The position numbers were made by a program, and so were the translations under genes. The notes below the pieces were generated by a model. The model had not been told where the DNA came from, did no database searches, and worked only from the letters and a program-made list of their open reading frames with translations. From Lachnospiraceae bacterium (GTDB lineage: Bacteria > Bacillota > Clostridia > Lachnospirales > Lachnospiraceae), in the NCBI GenBank assembly GCA_017443065.1, contig JAFSPF010000075.1:1-44071 (forward strand): DNA of 44,071 bases, written 5' to 3'. This document shows positions 1 to 8,246 of the stretch, one piece after another. Each line of letters starts with the position of its first letter. Position 1 is the stretch's first letter.

Positions 1-31
1 AATTTTCAAGAAGTGGTAAAATAAAGTCCAT
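1..31 (-). CDS. Start of an unidentified gene, cut by the left edge
   Basis: Reading leftward, an ATG at 31-29 begins an open frame (MDFILPLLEN) that continues past the window edge. A good ribosome binding site, GGAGGG at 40-45, lies about 8 bases before it, and a TATAAT box lies at 74-79. Ten hydrophobic-leaning residues are too few to name a product; a membrane protein would be compatible but is not shown. Confidence 0.5.
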   Translation of the reverse strand, partial: MDFILPLLEN

Positions 32-73
32 GAGAGTATCCCTCCTTTTTTGGTTTTTGTTTGGTTCAAAACA

Positions 74-79
74 ATTATA
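74..79 (-). promoter_or_regulatory. Probable -10 box for the left-edge gene
   Basis: TATAAT on the minus strand, about 43 bases before the ATG at 31. No convincing -35 was found. The two arms of an inverted repeat (GAGAGTATC at 32-40, GATACTCTC at 90-98) lie on either side of it, which would suit an operator pair. Confidence 0.45.
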
Positions 80-160
80 CCCGAGGGGAGATACTCTCTT
101 TCTTTTATTCTTCATTCAACTGACAAAAACTTTACTCCGTTCCCGGCCGCCCTGCGCCTT

Positions 161-189
161 TTGCCGTTCCGGACGTTTTATGCTATGAT
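161..189 (+). promoter_or_regulatory. dapF promoter
   Basis: TTGCCG at 161-166 and TATGAT at 184-189 with an exact 17-base spacer form a vegetative (sigma-A type) promoter. The dapF ribosome binding site GGGGGGA follows at 204-210 and the ATG at 217, giving a short leader of about 20 bases. Confidence 0.7.
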
Positions 190-216
190 AAGGGCTGAAT
201 ACAGGGGGGAAGTCTG

Positions 217-1104
217 ATGAATTTCACAAAAATGCACGGCTGCGGAAATGATTATATCTACATCTGGCTGGATGACAAGGTCATGGAGGACGCGCTTCTG
301 CCGGAATGCGTGCGCGCGCTGTACGAGGGCGCGCCGGATATGGTCAACGAAAAGCTGGCGGAGCTCGTGCGCTTTCTCTCCGACCGTCATTTCGGCATCG
401 GCTCGGACGGCGTGATATTCATCAAGCGCTTCCCGAAGATCATCGCGGATTTTGAAATGATGATGTATAACGCGGACGGCAGCCGCGGCCTCATGTGCGG
501 CAACGGCATCCGCTGCGTCGGCAAGTATGTCTATGAAAACGGCCTCACCAGCAAAAAACAGATCGATGTCGTCAGCTGCGGCAATATCTACCGCCTCACC
601 TATGACCGCAACAAGATCACCGGCCGGATTGATTATGTCACGGTGGACATGGGCTCGCCCGTGATCCCCGTTCCCTCCGTTCCCGTTTCCGTGCAGGATT
701 TACCGCATCCCTTCACGCCGGTTTCCATGGGCAATCCGCACGCGGTGATCTTTCTTCCGCAGGGAACCGCCCTGGAGCGCCTTGACATCGAAGGACCGGG
801 AACGCGCTTCATGCATCACCCCTATTTCCCGGAGGGCGTCAATACCGAATATGTCATCGTGGATGATGCGCAGTCCGTGCGGATGCGCGTGTATGAACGC
901 GGCTCCGGAGAGACGCTCTGCTGCGGCACGGGATGCTGTGCGGTCTGTGTGGCGGGCGCGCTGAACGGCTTCACCGCGGATTCTGTCACGGTGCACACAC
1001 GCGGCGGTGATATCTACTGCGAATGGAACCGCAAGGAAAACATCATCTACATGACCGGCCCCGCCGTCACGGTTTACGAGGGCTTCATCCCGACGGAGCC
1101 GTAA
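217..1104 (+). CDS. dapF: Diaminopimelate epimerase
   Basis: Converts LL-diaminopimelate to the meso form, used for lysine and for peptidoglycan cross-links in the cytoplasm. The 295-residue protein shows both halves of the pseudo-symmetric fold, each with its catalytic cysteine: Cys94 in NADGSRGLMCGNGIRC and a second Cys in ERGSGETLCCGTGCC near residue 233. The N-terminal MHGCGNDY motif is also typical. It is about 20 residues longer than the E. coli enzyme because of an insertion around residues 25-50. It stands alone between its own promoter and a strong terminator. Start chosen for the purine-rich ribosome binding site 7 bases upstream. Confidence 0.95.
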   Translation: MNFTKMHGCGNDYIYIWLDDKVMEDALLPECVRALYEGAPDMVNEKLAELVRFLSDRHFGIGSDGVIFIKRFPKIIADFEMMMYNADGSRGLMCGNGIRCVGKYVYENGLTSKKQIDVVSCGNIYRLTYDRNKITGRIDYVTVDMGSPVIPVPSVPVSVQDLPHPFTPVSMGNPHAVIFLPQGTALERLDIEGPGTRFMHHPYFPEGVNTEYVIVDDAQSVRMRVYERGSGETLCCGTGCCAVCVAGALNGFTADSVTVHTRGGDIYCEWNRKENIIYMTGPAVTVYEGFIPTEP

Positions 1105-1117
1105 CACCGGCATCCTC

Positions 1118-1146
1118 CGCCGCGCTCACCGGGCGCGGCGTTTTTT
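1118..1146 (+). terminator. Rho-independent terminator after dapF
   Basis: CGCCGCGC (1118-1125) pairs perfectly with GCGCGGCG (1133-1140) around a 7-base loop and is followed by six T. It starts 14 bases after the dapF stop. On the opposite strand there is no U-run, so it is probably one-way although nadE converges on it. Confidence 0.9.
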
Positions 1147-1151
1147 CCGCT

Positions 1152-3119
1152 TTACAATTCCTCCGCTTCTTCGATCAGCGTTTTTCCGCTGACATCGGAG
1201 GGCATGACGAATCCCGTACCGGCGGACAGAAACACGCTGCCGATGCGCGGACCCTCGGGCAACGCCGCGCGCTTGAACTGCTGGGAGAAGAATCTCCGGA
1301 AGAAGGTGCGCAGCGTTTTTTTGATCGTCTCCTCCGGATATCCCTCCGGACCCGCAAAGGCCCTTCTTGCAATCCGGTAGATCTTCCGCGGGGAAAAACC
1401 GCAGCGCAGGAAATAATACAGGAAGAAATCATGCAGCGCGTAGGGACCGAGGATGTCCTCTGTCTTCTGCGAAAGCTCCTTTCCCTCCGCCGTCGTCAGC
1501 TCCGGCGAAACCGGCGTGCCGATCACCGCTTCGATCACCTCCGTCAGCGCCGCATCGCCCGTGCGCGCCGCCTCCTGCCGCAGAAGATGCGGGATCAGCG
1601 TTTTCGGAACGCCCGCATTCAGCGCATACATGGACATCTGGTCACCGTTATAGGTGCACCAGCCGAGCGCGAGCTCGGAAAGATCCCCCGTCCCGATCAC
1701 GAGGCCATCGTGCAGGTTCGCCAGATCCATCAGCAGCTGCGTCCGCTCCCTGGCCTGCGCGTTTTCGAAGGTGACATCCTGCGTTTCGCCGTCATGACCG
1801 ATATCCTTCAGATGCATTCGCACCGCGTCGCTGATATCGATTTCCTTCAGCGGAACGCCCAGCGCTTCGCAGAGCTTTCGCGCATTCGCAAGCGTCTGCT
1901 GCCCCGTGCCTGGGCCGGGCATCGTCACGGCGCAGATGTCCTTCCGTTCCCTGCCGCATAAATCAAAGGTTTCGCAGACGGCCAGAAGCGCCAGCGTGGA
2001 ATCCAGTCCGCCCGAAATGCCGATCACCGCGGTCTTCGCGCCGGTGTGCTCCATGCGTTTTTTCAGCCCCAGCGCCATCATCCGCAGGGCCGTTTCGCAG
2101 GCTTCCTCCCGCGCCGCGGCATCCTCCGGCACAAACACATACGGTGCAAAGCGCCGCGTCAGCTTCGTTTCCTCCATGCGGAAGGAGATCACCTCGCGGT
2201 GATAGCTGTCATCCGCGGCGGAAAGCGCCTGAAAGGAGTTCATGCGTCTGCGGGCATTGCGCAAGCGCCCGATATCAATCTCCGAAACCGTGATGCCCTT
2301 TTCGAAGGGCTCTGATTCCGCAAGCATCGTGCCGTTTTCGCAGATCATGCGGTGGCCGGAAAAGACCTGCGCAGCCGTGGACTCCGACGGTCCCGCAGAG
2401 GCATACAGATAGGCGCAGATCATTTTGGCGGAGCCGTGACGGATGAGATCCTCCCGGAAGGCGCGTTTGCCGATCCCGCCGGGAGAGGCGGACAGATTCA
2501 CCAGCACCGTCGCGCCGACCCTTGTCAGGGCAATGTGCGGTGCGTCATAAACCCAGGCGTCCTCACAGATTTCACAGCCGATCACCAGTCCCTCCACGGA
2601 GGGAGAGGCATCGATCAGCGTATGCGTGCCAAAGGGCACGACGTCCCCCGCGATCTCCACCGGCACAGGAGAAGCGTTCCCCGCAGTGAAATATCTTGCT
2701 TCCCGGTGCTCCGCATAATCCGGGATGTTCTGCTTCGGAATCAGGGCCAGAAGCCTTCCGGACTGGATGGCCGCGGCCACGTTGTAAAGCTTGCCGTCCA
2801 GCTCCATCGGCAGTCCGACAAAGACGAGCGGATCCGCGGGGATCAGCTCCCCCTCTTTTTCCGGAGACTTGCGGATGAGCCCCGCCGTGAAGCGGATGAT
2901 CGCCACGAGCCCCTCCTCCGCCGCTTCGAGGAAGCGCTGCTGCAGAAACAGATCGCCGCAGGAATATCCGGTGATGCAAAGCTCCGGGAACACGATGATC
3001 TTCGCTCCCGCCTCGGAGGCTTCATCGATCCGCCTGCAGATCTGCTCCACGTTGTACGCGACGTCCCCCGCTCTGACCTCCGGTGTCGCTGCGGCAACTT
3101 TCACAAAACCGTCGTGCAT
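1152..3119 (-). CDS. nadE: Glutamine-hydrolysing NAD(+) synthase
   Basis: Makes NAD from deamido-NAD, ATP and glutamine, the last step of NAD synthesis. The 655-residue protein is the two-domain form. An N-terminal nitrilase-type glutaminase (about 1-290) has the Glu of FPELCITGY (Glu46), the Lys of LIPKQN and the Cys of GCEICEDAW. A C-terminal synthetase domain has the P-loop GISGGLDSTLALLA and GTGDLSELALGW. The internal glutaminase means no separate ammonia-producing partner is needed. It is the last gene of the ecfA1-ecfA2-ecfT-truA-nadE run, 14 bases after truA, with GGAGGG before the ATG. Confidence 0.95.
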   Translation of the reverse strand: MHDGFVKVAAATPEVRAGDVAYNVEQICRRIDEASEAGAKIIVFPELCITGYSCGDLFLQQRFLEAAEEGLVAIIRFTAGLIRKSPEKEGELIPADPLVFVGLPMELDGKLYNVAAAIQSGRLLALIPKQNIPDYAEHREARYFTAGNASPVPVEIAGDVVPFGTHTLIDASPSVEGLVIGCEICEDAWVYDAPHIALTRVGATVLVNLSASPGGIGKRAFREDLIRHGSAKMICAYLYASAGPSESTAAQVFSGHRMICENGTMLAESEPFEKGITVSEIDIGRLRNARRRMNSFQALSAADDSYHREVISFRMEETKLTRRFAPYVFVPEDAAAREEACETALRMMALGLKKRMEHTGAKTAVIGISGGLDSTLALLAVCETFDLCGRERKDICAVTMPGPGTGQQTLANARKLCEALGVPLKEIDISDAVRMHLKDIGHDGETQDVTFENAQARERTQLLMDLANLHDGLVIGTGDLSELALGWCTYNGDQMSMYALNAGVPKTLIPHLLRQEAARTGDAALTEVIEAVIGTPVSPELTTAEGKELSQKTEDILGPYALHDFFLYYFLRCGFSPRKIYRIARRAFAGPEGYPEETIKKTLRTFFRRFFSQQFKRAALPEGPRIGSVFLSAGTGFVMPSDVSGKTLIEEAEEL

Positions 3120-3133
3120 ATTTCGCTCCCTCC

Positions 3134-3871
3134 TTATGTCCTGTCATATCCCAGCAGGATCAGCCCCTGCGGCTCTGCGGTGCGGCCCGCGCGGGCGCGG
3201 TCGCGTGCTTCCAGTATCGCATACATGTCCGAAGGCTGCAACCTTCCCGTGCCGACATCGAGGAGCGTTCCCGCGATGATGCGGACCATGTGATAGAGGA
3301 AGCCGGAGCCGGTGACGCGGATGCGGATGAGCGGGCCGTCCCGCTCAACAGAGATCTCATGAATCGTGCGCTCGCGCGTCGGCGAGAGCGAATGCACGCT
3401 GCAGAACGAAGTGAAGTCATGCGTGCCGGTGAGCGCCTGTGCGGCCTCATGCATGGCCTTCACGTCCAGCGCGCCGCGATAGTGAAGGCTCGTGCGGCGC
3501 AGCAGCGGGTCCGGACGCTCCGTGTTTAAGATGCGGTATTCATAGGTCTTCGGCCAGCCGGTTTTGCGCGGATGAAACTCCATGGAAACCTCTTCGGAGG
3601 AAATGACGCGCAGATCCTCCGGCAGCAGCGGGTCCAGCGCAAGCGCGAAACGCTCCGGCGGAACGGTCGATGCGGTATCAAAGCTCGCAAGATTCCCGTA
3701 CGCATGCACGCCGGTGTCCGTGCGGGAGGCGCCGGTGAGTTCGATCTCCTCCCCGGTCAGCTCCTGCAGCGCGCGCGAAAGCTCCCCCTCCACGGTCCGC
3801 ACGCCTTCCTGAAGGGCAAAGCCGTGGAACTCCGTTCCGTCATATGCGACTGTCAGCAGGATCCGTTTCAT
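3134..3871 (-). CDS. truA: tRNA pseudouridine(38-40) synthase TruA
   Basis: Isomerises uridine 38-40 in the anticodon arm of many tRNAs. The 245-residue length is normal. The catalytic Asp lies in GASRTDTGVHA, about residues 48-58, and later motifs YEYRILN and GSGFLYHMVRIIAGTLL match the family. The start lies one base after the ecfT stop, so the two genes are almost certainly translationally coupled; ecfT-truA adjacency is common in Firmicutes. Confidence 0.95.
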   Translation of the reverse strand: MKRILLTVAYDGTEFHGFALQEGVRTVEGELSRALQELTGEEIELTGASRTDTGVHAYGNLASFDTASTVPPERFALALDPLLPEDLRVISSEEVSMEFHPRKTGWPKTYEYRILNTERPDPLLRRTSLHYRGALDVKAMHEAAQALTGTHDFTSFCSVHSLSPTRERTIHEISVERDGPLIRIRVTGSGFLYHMVRIIAGTLLDVGTGRLQPSDMYAILEARDRARAGRTAEPQGLILLGYDRT

Positions 3872-3872
3872 C

Positions 3873-4670
3873 TCAGAATACCCGTATCAGCACAATCATC
3901 CCCGCGAGAAAGGCCGCGAAGATCAGGTAGGCGATAACATCCCGCGCTTCATAACGCAGCGGATGCAGGCGCGTGCGCCCCTTGCCGCCGTGATAGCAGC
4001 GGGCTTCCATCGCCAGCGCGAGGTCCGACGCGCGGCGGAAGGAAGAGACAAAGAGCGGCACCAGCAAAGGGATCAGACTCTTTGCGCGCTTCAGCACATT
4101 TCCCTCATCAAAGGCCGCGCCGCGCGCCATCTGCGCCTTCCGGATTTTTTCGGTCTCCTCCGAAAGAATCGGGATGAAGCGCAGGGCGATCGACATCATC
4201 ATGGCGATCTCATGCACCGGCACGCGAAAAACCCTTAAGGGACGCATGCCGCGCTCCAGCGCGTCCGTGAGCTTGTTCGGCGTGGTGGTCAGCGTCATGA
4301 CGGAGGAGGCGAGCACCAGCAGGAAAAGACGCAGCGCCATCATCGCCGCCATCTCCGCACCCTCTCTCGTCACCGTGAAAATCCAGAAGGACAGAAGCTC
4401 TTCGCCGGGGGTCAGGAACAGATTGAAGAGCACCGTGACCAGCGCCAGAAAGAGCACGCCGCGCATGCCGCGCAGAATGAGGCGCAGGGGCACGGTGGAA
4501 ATGAACACCATCGCAAAGGCGAAGCCCGCGGCCAGCGCATAGGCAAAGGGATTGTCCGCAAAGAACAGAATAATGATATAGGCAAGCGTGCACAGCAGCT
4601 TCACGCGCGGGTCCAGCACATGAAGCGGTGAGTCAGCCTGATAATATTGTCCGATGGAGATTCCGCGCAA
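3873..4670 (-). CDS. ecfT: Energy-coupling factor transporter transmembrane protein EcfT
   Basis: Membrane scaffold that joins the two Ecf ATPases to interchangeable vitamin- or metal-binding S components. The 265-residue protein has several hydrophobic segments and both coupling motifs in the long cytoplasmic helices: AQMARGAAF and, towards the C-terminus, AMEARCYHGG, where the usual ARG is ARC. The best start is a TTG at 4670, because no ATG lies in frame close by and an AGGT ribosome binding site overlaps the ecfA2 stop. No S-component gene is in the window, so the substrate is unknown and probably multiple. Confidence 0.93.
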   Translation of the reverse strand: MRGISIGQYYQADSPLHVLDPRVKLLCTLAYIIILFFADNPFAYALAAGFAFAMVFISTVPLRLILRGMRGVLFLALVTVLFNLFLTPGEELLSFWIFTVTREGAEMAAMMALRLFLLVLASSVMTLTTTPNKLTDALERGMRPLRVFRVPVHEIAMMMSIALRFIPILSEETEKIRKAQMARGAAFDEGNVLKRAKSLIPLLVPLFVSSFRRASDLALAMEARCYHGGKGRTRLHPLRYEARDVIAYLIFAAFLAGMIVLIRVF

Positions 4671-4679
4671 TGGTTTACC

Positions 4680-5528
4680 TCACCGGGAAAAGCAGCAGAG
4701 GATTTCCTCGCAGGCCTCTTCCGCCGTCGTCACATCCGGCCGCACACGCAGACCGGCCTCATATAATCTGCGGCATACCTCGGTCGCCGCCGGGACATTC
4801 AGTCCGATCTCACGAAGGGCATCCGCCTGCGCGAAGACCTCCGCCGGCGTCCCGTCCATGAAAACACTGCCCTCGTTCATCACGATGATCCTGTCCGCAT
4901 ACGCCGCCACATCCTCCATGCTGTGTGACACCAGAAGCACCGTCATGCCACGCTCTTTCTGCAGGGAGGCGATCAGGGACAGGATCTCGCGGCTGCCGCC
5001 GGGATCCAGGCCCGCCGTCGGCTCATCCAGAATCAGCACCTCCGGCTGCATTGCAAGAACACCCGCGATCGCCACGCGCCGCTTCTGCCCGCCGGAGAGA
5101 TCAAAGGGTGACTGGTTATACACCTCCTGCTCCAGACCCACCTGCATCAGCGCCTCGTAGGCGCGCAGCTCGACCTCCTTTTCCGGAAGCCCCAGGTTCT
5201 TCGGGCCGAAGCACACATCCTTGAACACGTCCGCCTCAAAGAGCTGATGCTCCGGATACTGGAACACCAGTCCCACCTTCCCGCGCAGGCGCCGGCGGTC
5301 GTATTCGTGATCCGCGATATCCTTGCCGTCCGCGTACACGCTGCCCTCCGTCGGCTTCAGCAGTCCGTTCAGATGCTGGATCAGCGTGGACTTCCCGCTG
5401 CCCGTATGCCCGATCAGACCGATGAAGGAGCCCTCCCCGATCTGCAGGCTGACATCGCGCAACGCCCCGCGTGCGTGCGGGGTGTGGGCGTCGTATATGT
5501 GGCTTACATGATCGAGAATGAGTTGCAT
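4680..5528 (-). CDS. ecfA2: Energy-coupling factor ATPase EcfA2
   Basis: One of the two ATPases powering the Ecf vitamin transporters. The 282-residue protein has Walker A GHTGSGKST, a Q-loop in FQYPEHQLFE, signature DLSGGQKRRVAIAG, Walker B VLILDEPTAGLDP and the switch His in VSHSME. I chose the ATG at 5528 (MQLILDHVSH), which has AGAGGT 4-5 bases upstream. A longer frame running up to 5651 is open but passes through a palindromic element and has no family similarity. Transcribed with ecfA1, but separated from it by a 142-base gap that is unusual for this operon. Confidence 0.94.
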   Translation of the reverse strand: MQLILDHVSHIYDAHTPHARGALRDVSLQIGEGSFIGLIGHTGSGKSTLIQHLNGLLKPTEGSVYADGKDIADHEYDRRRLRGKVGLVFQYPEHQLFEADVFKDVCFGPKNLGLPEKEVELRAYEALMQVGLEQEVYNQSPFDLSGGQKRRVAIAGVLAMQPEVLILDEPTAGLDPGGSREILSLIASLQKERGMTVLLVSHSMEDVAAYADRIIVMNEGSVFMDGTPAEVFAQADALREIGLNVPAATEVCRRLYEAGLRVRPDVTTAEEACEEILCCFSR

Positions 5529-5565
5529 ATGTACCTCTATTGCCGCCGCGCCGCGTGACTGCATG

Positions 5566-5649
5566 GATTCCGGCGAGCGGCTTGTTCGCCACGGAGCCGA
5601 GACTACAGGCTCGGCGGAGTGTTTGGCGAAATCAGAGCGAGACGGAATC
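5566..5649. repeat. Nested palindromic element between ecfA1 and ecfA2
   Basis: Three concentric inverted repeats share one centre: GATTCCG (5566-5572) with CGGAATC (5643-5649), TTCGCC (5585-5590) with GGCGAA (5625-5630), and GCCGAG (5596-5601) with CTCGGC (5610-5615). This makes one long folded structure in either strand. It looks like a REP- or MITE-type intergenic repeat inserted in an otherwise tightly packed operon. No second copy was seen in this window. Confidence 0.6.
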
Positions 5650-5670
5650 ATCAGGCACGCAGGCAGGCGG

Positions 5671-6522
5671 CTACACAGTCAATGCCTCCACCAGCTCCTC
5701 CACCGTCAGGATCGCGTCCGGCAGGGCGAGCCCCTTCCGGCGCAGAAGGTACGCCAGGTAGGTCACCTGCGGGACGGAGAGCCGTAAGGCGCGCAGCTCC
5801 TCCACGCGGGCGAAGACCTCCCGCGGCGACCCCTGCATCGCGATCTTCCCCTTATCCAGAACGATGATATGATCCGCATCCACGGCTTCCTCCATGTGAT
5901 GCGTGATCAGGATGACCGTGATCCCTTCCTTGCGGTTTAAGCGGTGCGCCGTGCGGATGACCTCCGCGCGTCCCTGCGGGTCCAGCATGGCCGTGGGCTC
6001 GTCCAGCACGATACAGCGCGGCCGCATGGCGAGCACCCCCGCGATCGAGACACGCTGCTTCTGGCCGCCGGAGAGGCGGTTCGGTGAATCCAGGCGCTTT
6101 TTTTCCAGCTTCAAAAGCTGCAGCGCCTCGTCCACGCGCAGCCGGATCTCCTCCGTGGGCACGCCCATGTTCTCCGGGCCGAAGGCGATATCCTCCTCCA
6201 CCACCTGCCCGATGATCTGGTTGTCCGGATTCTGGAAAACCATCCCCGCCGTCATGCGGATGTCCAGATGCTTCTCCTCCTCGCGCGTGTCCATCCCGTT
6301 GATCCAGACGGCGCTTTCCTCCGGTACGAGAAGGGCGTTTAAATGTCTTGCAAAGGTGGATTTGCCGCTGCCGTTGCGGCCGACGATCGCCACAAAGGCC
6401 CCCGGCGCAATGTCCAGTGACAGGTGATCGACGGCTGTCGTCACGCCCTCGGGATTGCCCTCGGCGTCCCGGCGGATATATTCATACGTGAGGTTTCTGG
6501 TTTTAACGATTGCTTCCGGCAT
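5671..6522 (-). CDS. ecfA1: Energy-coupling factor ATPase EcfA1
   Basis: Partner ATPase of EcfA2 in the Ecf transport module. The 283-residue protein has Walker A GRNGSGKST, the Q-loop FQNPDNQIIGQVVEEDIAFGP typical of EcfA1, signature RLSGGQKQRVSIAG, Walker B CIVLDEPTAMLDP and ITHHME. I start it at the ATG at 6522; a GTG at 6531 would add three residues and cannot be excluded, since neither has a strong ribosome binding site. It begins about 15 bases past the rplQ terminator, so the operon is probably fed by read-through. It ends in TAG, just inside the neighbouring palindromic element. Confidence 0.93.
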   Translation of the reverse strand: MPEAIVKTRNLTYEYIRRDAEGNPEGVTTAVDHLSLDIAPGAFVAIVGRNGSGKSTFARHLNALLVPEESAVWINGMDTREEEKHLDIRMTAGMVFQNPDNQIIGQVVEEDIAFGPENMGVPTEEIRLRVDEALQLLKLEKKRLDSPNRLSGGQKQRVSIAGVLAMRPRCIVLDEPTAMLDPQGRAEVIRTAHRLNRKEGITVILITHHMEEAVDADHIIVLDKGKIAMQGSPREVFARVEELRALRLSVPQVTYLAYLLRRKGLALPDAILTVEELVEALTV

Positions 6523-6536
6523 ATCCCGCACTTCTT

Positions 6537-6563
6537 AAAAAGAAAGGGCGTTTGCACGCCCTT
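6537..6563 (-). terminator. Rho-independent terminator after rplQ
   Basis: On the minus strand AAGGGCG and CGCCCTT pair around a 6-base loop, followed by TTTCTTTTT. It lies about 30 bases after the rplQ stop and just before ecfA1. There is no room for a new promoter between it and ecfA1, so it probably trims, rather than blocks, transcription into the ecf genes. Confidence 0.85.
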
Positions 6564-6593
6564 GTGTTTGTTCTATGGTTCAAAAAGCAGGAA

Positions 6594-7217
6594 TCAGATC
6601 ATCTCCAAAACGACCATCATCGCCGCGTCGCCCTTGCGCTGGCCGATCTTGACCATACGCGTGTAGCCGCCGGCACGGTTCTTATATTTCTCCGCGTACT
6701 CATCGAAGATCTTGTCCGTGAGATCGATCCGCTTCGTGCCCTTCCTGCGGCCCTTGCGCTCTTCCGGAAGCTCCGTCACCGGATACAGGAAGGAACGCAT
6801 CTGTCTGCGGACGTGAAGACGGGAGGCCTTGTCCCGCTGCACTTCCTTTTCCGTTGTCTCAAAGACGGTCACGGTGATGCCGTTTTCAAATTCGCCCTCG
6901 CGCTTGATCGGCTTGCCGTCGGAGCCTCTCGTGGATTCGGAGAGCACCTTCGTGCGGTCGTTCTTGTCCACGATCTGGCGGACACGCTTGCCGCTCGCAT
7001 CCTTCTTCGGCGTCTTCACCCGGACGGTGACGGTTTCCGTGTTGTCCTTTTCACGGATGCCCAGCGTGATCAGATGCTCCGCAATTTTGCGCACTTCCTT
7101 CGCGCGCGTTTCCGTTGTCACGATCTTGCCGTGATGCAGCAGGTTCGTCACCTGATTGCGCAGAAGCGCTTTCCTCGGCTTACCCGCCTTTCCTAACTTT
7201 CTGTAATGTGTTGCCAT
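6594..7217 (-). CDS. rplQ: 50S ribosomal protein L17, with a large insertion
   Basis: Large-subunit protein near the exit tunnel. The N-terminus (MATHYRKLGKAG to about residue 55) and the C-terminus (HVRRQMRSFLYP to GDAAMMVVLEMI) match L17. Between them lies an extra segment of roughly 75 residues (about 56-130), charged and rich in Lys, Glu and Thr. The protein is therefore 207 residues instead of the usual 112-130. No stop or frame change marks the insertion, so it is most likely translated. It is the last gene of the ribosomal cluster. Confidence 0.93.
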   Translation of the reverse strand: MATHYRKLGKAGKPRKALLRNQVTNLLHHGKIVTTETRAKEVRKIAEHLITLGIREKDNTETVTVRVKTPKKDASGKRVRQIVDKNDRTKVLSESTRGSDGKPIKREGEFENGITVTVFETTEKEVQRDKASRLHVRRQMRSFLYPVTELPEERKGRRKGTKRIDLTDKIFDEYAEKYKNRAGGYTRMVKIGQRKGDAAMMVVLEMI

Positions 7218-7280
7218 GTTTCTCTTCCTTTCCCAGCACCCAACGGCCCGCGGGGACGGCGGTGCTGCTGCGCGGGTGCC

Positions 7281-8234
7281 TTATTCGCCTGCGCGAAGCG
7301 ACAGCCCCAGCTCCTTCAACTTCTCCAGCACTTCCTCGAGCGACTTGCGCCCTAAGTTGCGCACCTTCATCATGTCTTCGCTCGTCTTGCTGGTCAGCTC
7401 CTCGACGGTGTTGATGCCCGCGCGCTTCAGGCAGTTGAAGCTGCGCACGGAAAGCTCCAGCTCGTCGATGGACATTTCGAGCGCCTTTTCCTTTTCGTTG
7501 GATTCCTTCTCGATCATGACCTCCGCGGTCTTCGCGTTTTCGGAAAGATCGATGAAGAGGCTTAAGTGCTCCGAAAGCACCTTCGCCGCGAGCGATACCG
7601 CTTCATCCGGAGAGAGCGAACCGTTCGTATGCACATCCATGGTCAGCTTGTCAAAGTCCGTGACCTGGCCGACACGGGTATCCTCCACCATAATGTTCAC
7701 GCGGTCCACCGGCGTGTAGATGGAATCAATCGCAATCACGCCGATCGCCATGTCATCCGTCTTATTGCGGTCTGCGCCCACATAGCCGCGGCCCGCGGTG
7801 ATCGTCAGCTCCATGCGGAGCTTTGCGCTCTTCCCGGACAGCGTCGCGAGGACGAGCTCCGGATTCATGATCTCCAGATCAGAATCCACCTTGATATCAG
7901 ACGCGTGCACCACGCCCTCCCCGCTGAAATCCACGTAAGCCACCTTCGGCTCCTGGGAAGCGGAGTTGTTGCGGATCGCGAGATCCTTGATGTTGAGGAT
8001 GATCTCCGTCACATCCTCCTTGACGCCGGGGATGGAGGTAAACTCATGCTGCACCCCCTCGATCTTCACCTGGGATACCGCACAGCCCGGCAGGGAACTT
8101 AACATAATCCGGCGAAGCGAATTGCCGAGGGTCGTGCCGTAGCCGCGTTCGAGCGGCTCCACCACAAAACGGCCGTATTTTTTATCATCCGATATTTCAA
8201 GTACTTCAATATTGGGTCTTTCAAAATCAAACAC
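7281..8234 (-). CDS. rpoA: RNA polymerase alpha subunit
   Basis: Assembles core RNA polymerase through its N-terminal domain and contacts UP elements and activators through its C-terminal domain. The 317-residue protein carries both: [20 protein letters not shown] near residue 33 and the C-terminal helix-hairpin-helix [17 protein letters not shown] with [11 protein letters not shown]. The start is GTG ([12 protein letters not shown]), supported by AGGAGGAAAG upstream. It lies between rpsD and rplQ, as in other Firmicutes. Confidence 0.97.
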   Translation of the reverse strand: MFDFERPNIEVLEISDDKKYGRFVVEPLERGYGTTLGNSLRRIMLSSLPGCAVSQVKIEGVQHEFTSIPGVKEDVTEIILNIKDLAIRNNSASQEPKVAYVDFSGEGVVHASDIKVDSDLEIMNPELVLATLSGKSAKLRMELTITAGRGYVGADRNKTDDMAIGVIAIDSIYTPVDRVNIMVEDTRVGQVTDFDKLTMDVHTNGSLSPDEAVSLAAKVLSEHLSLFIDLSENAKTAEVMIEKESNEKEKALEMSIDELELSVRSFNCLKRAGINTVEELTSKTSEDMMKVRNLGRKSLEEVLEKLKELGLSLRAGE

Positions 8235-8246
8235 AGGCTTTCCTCC

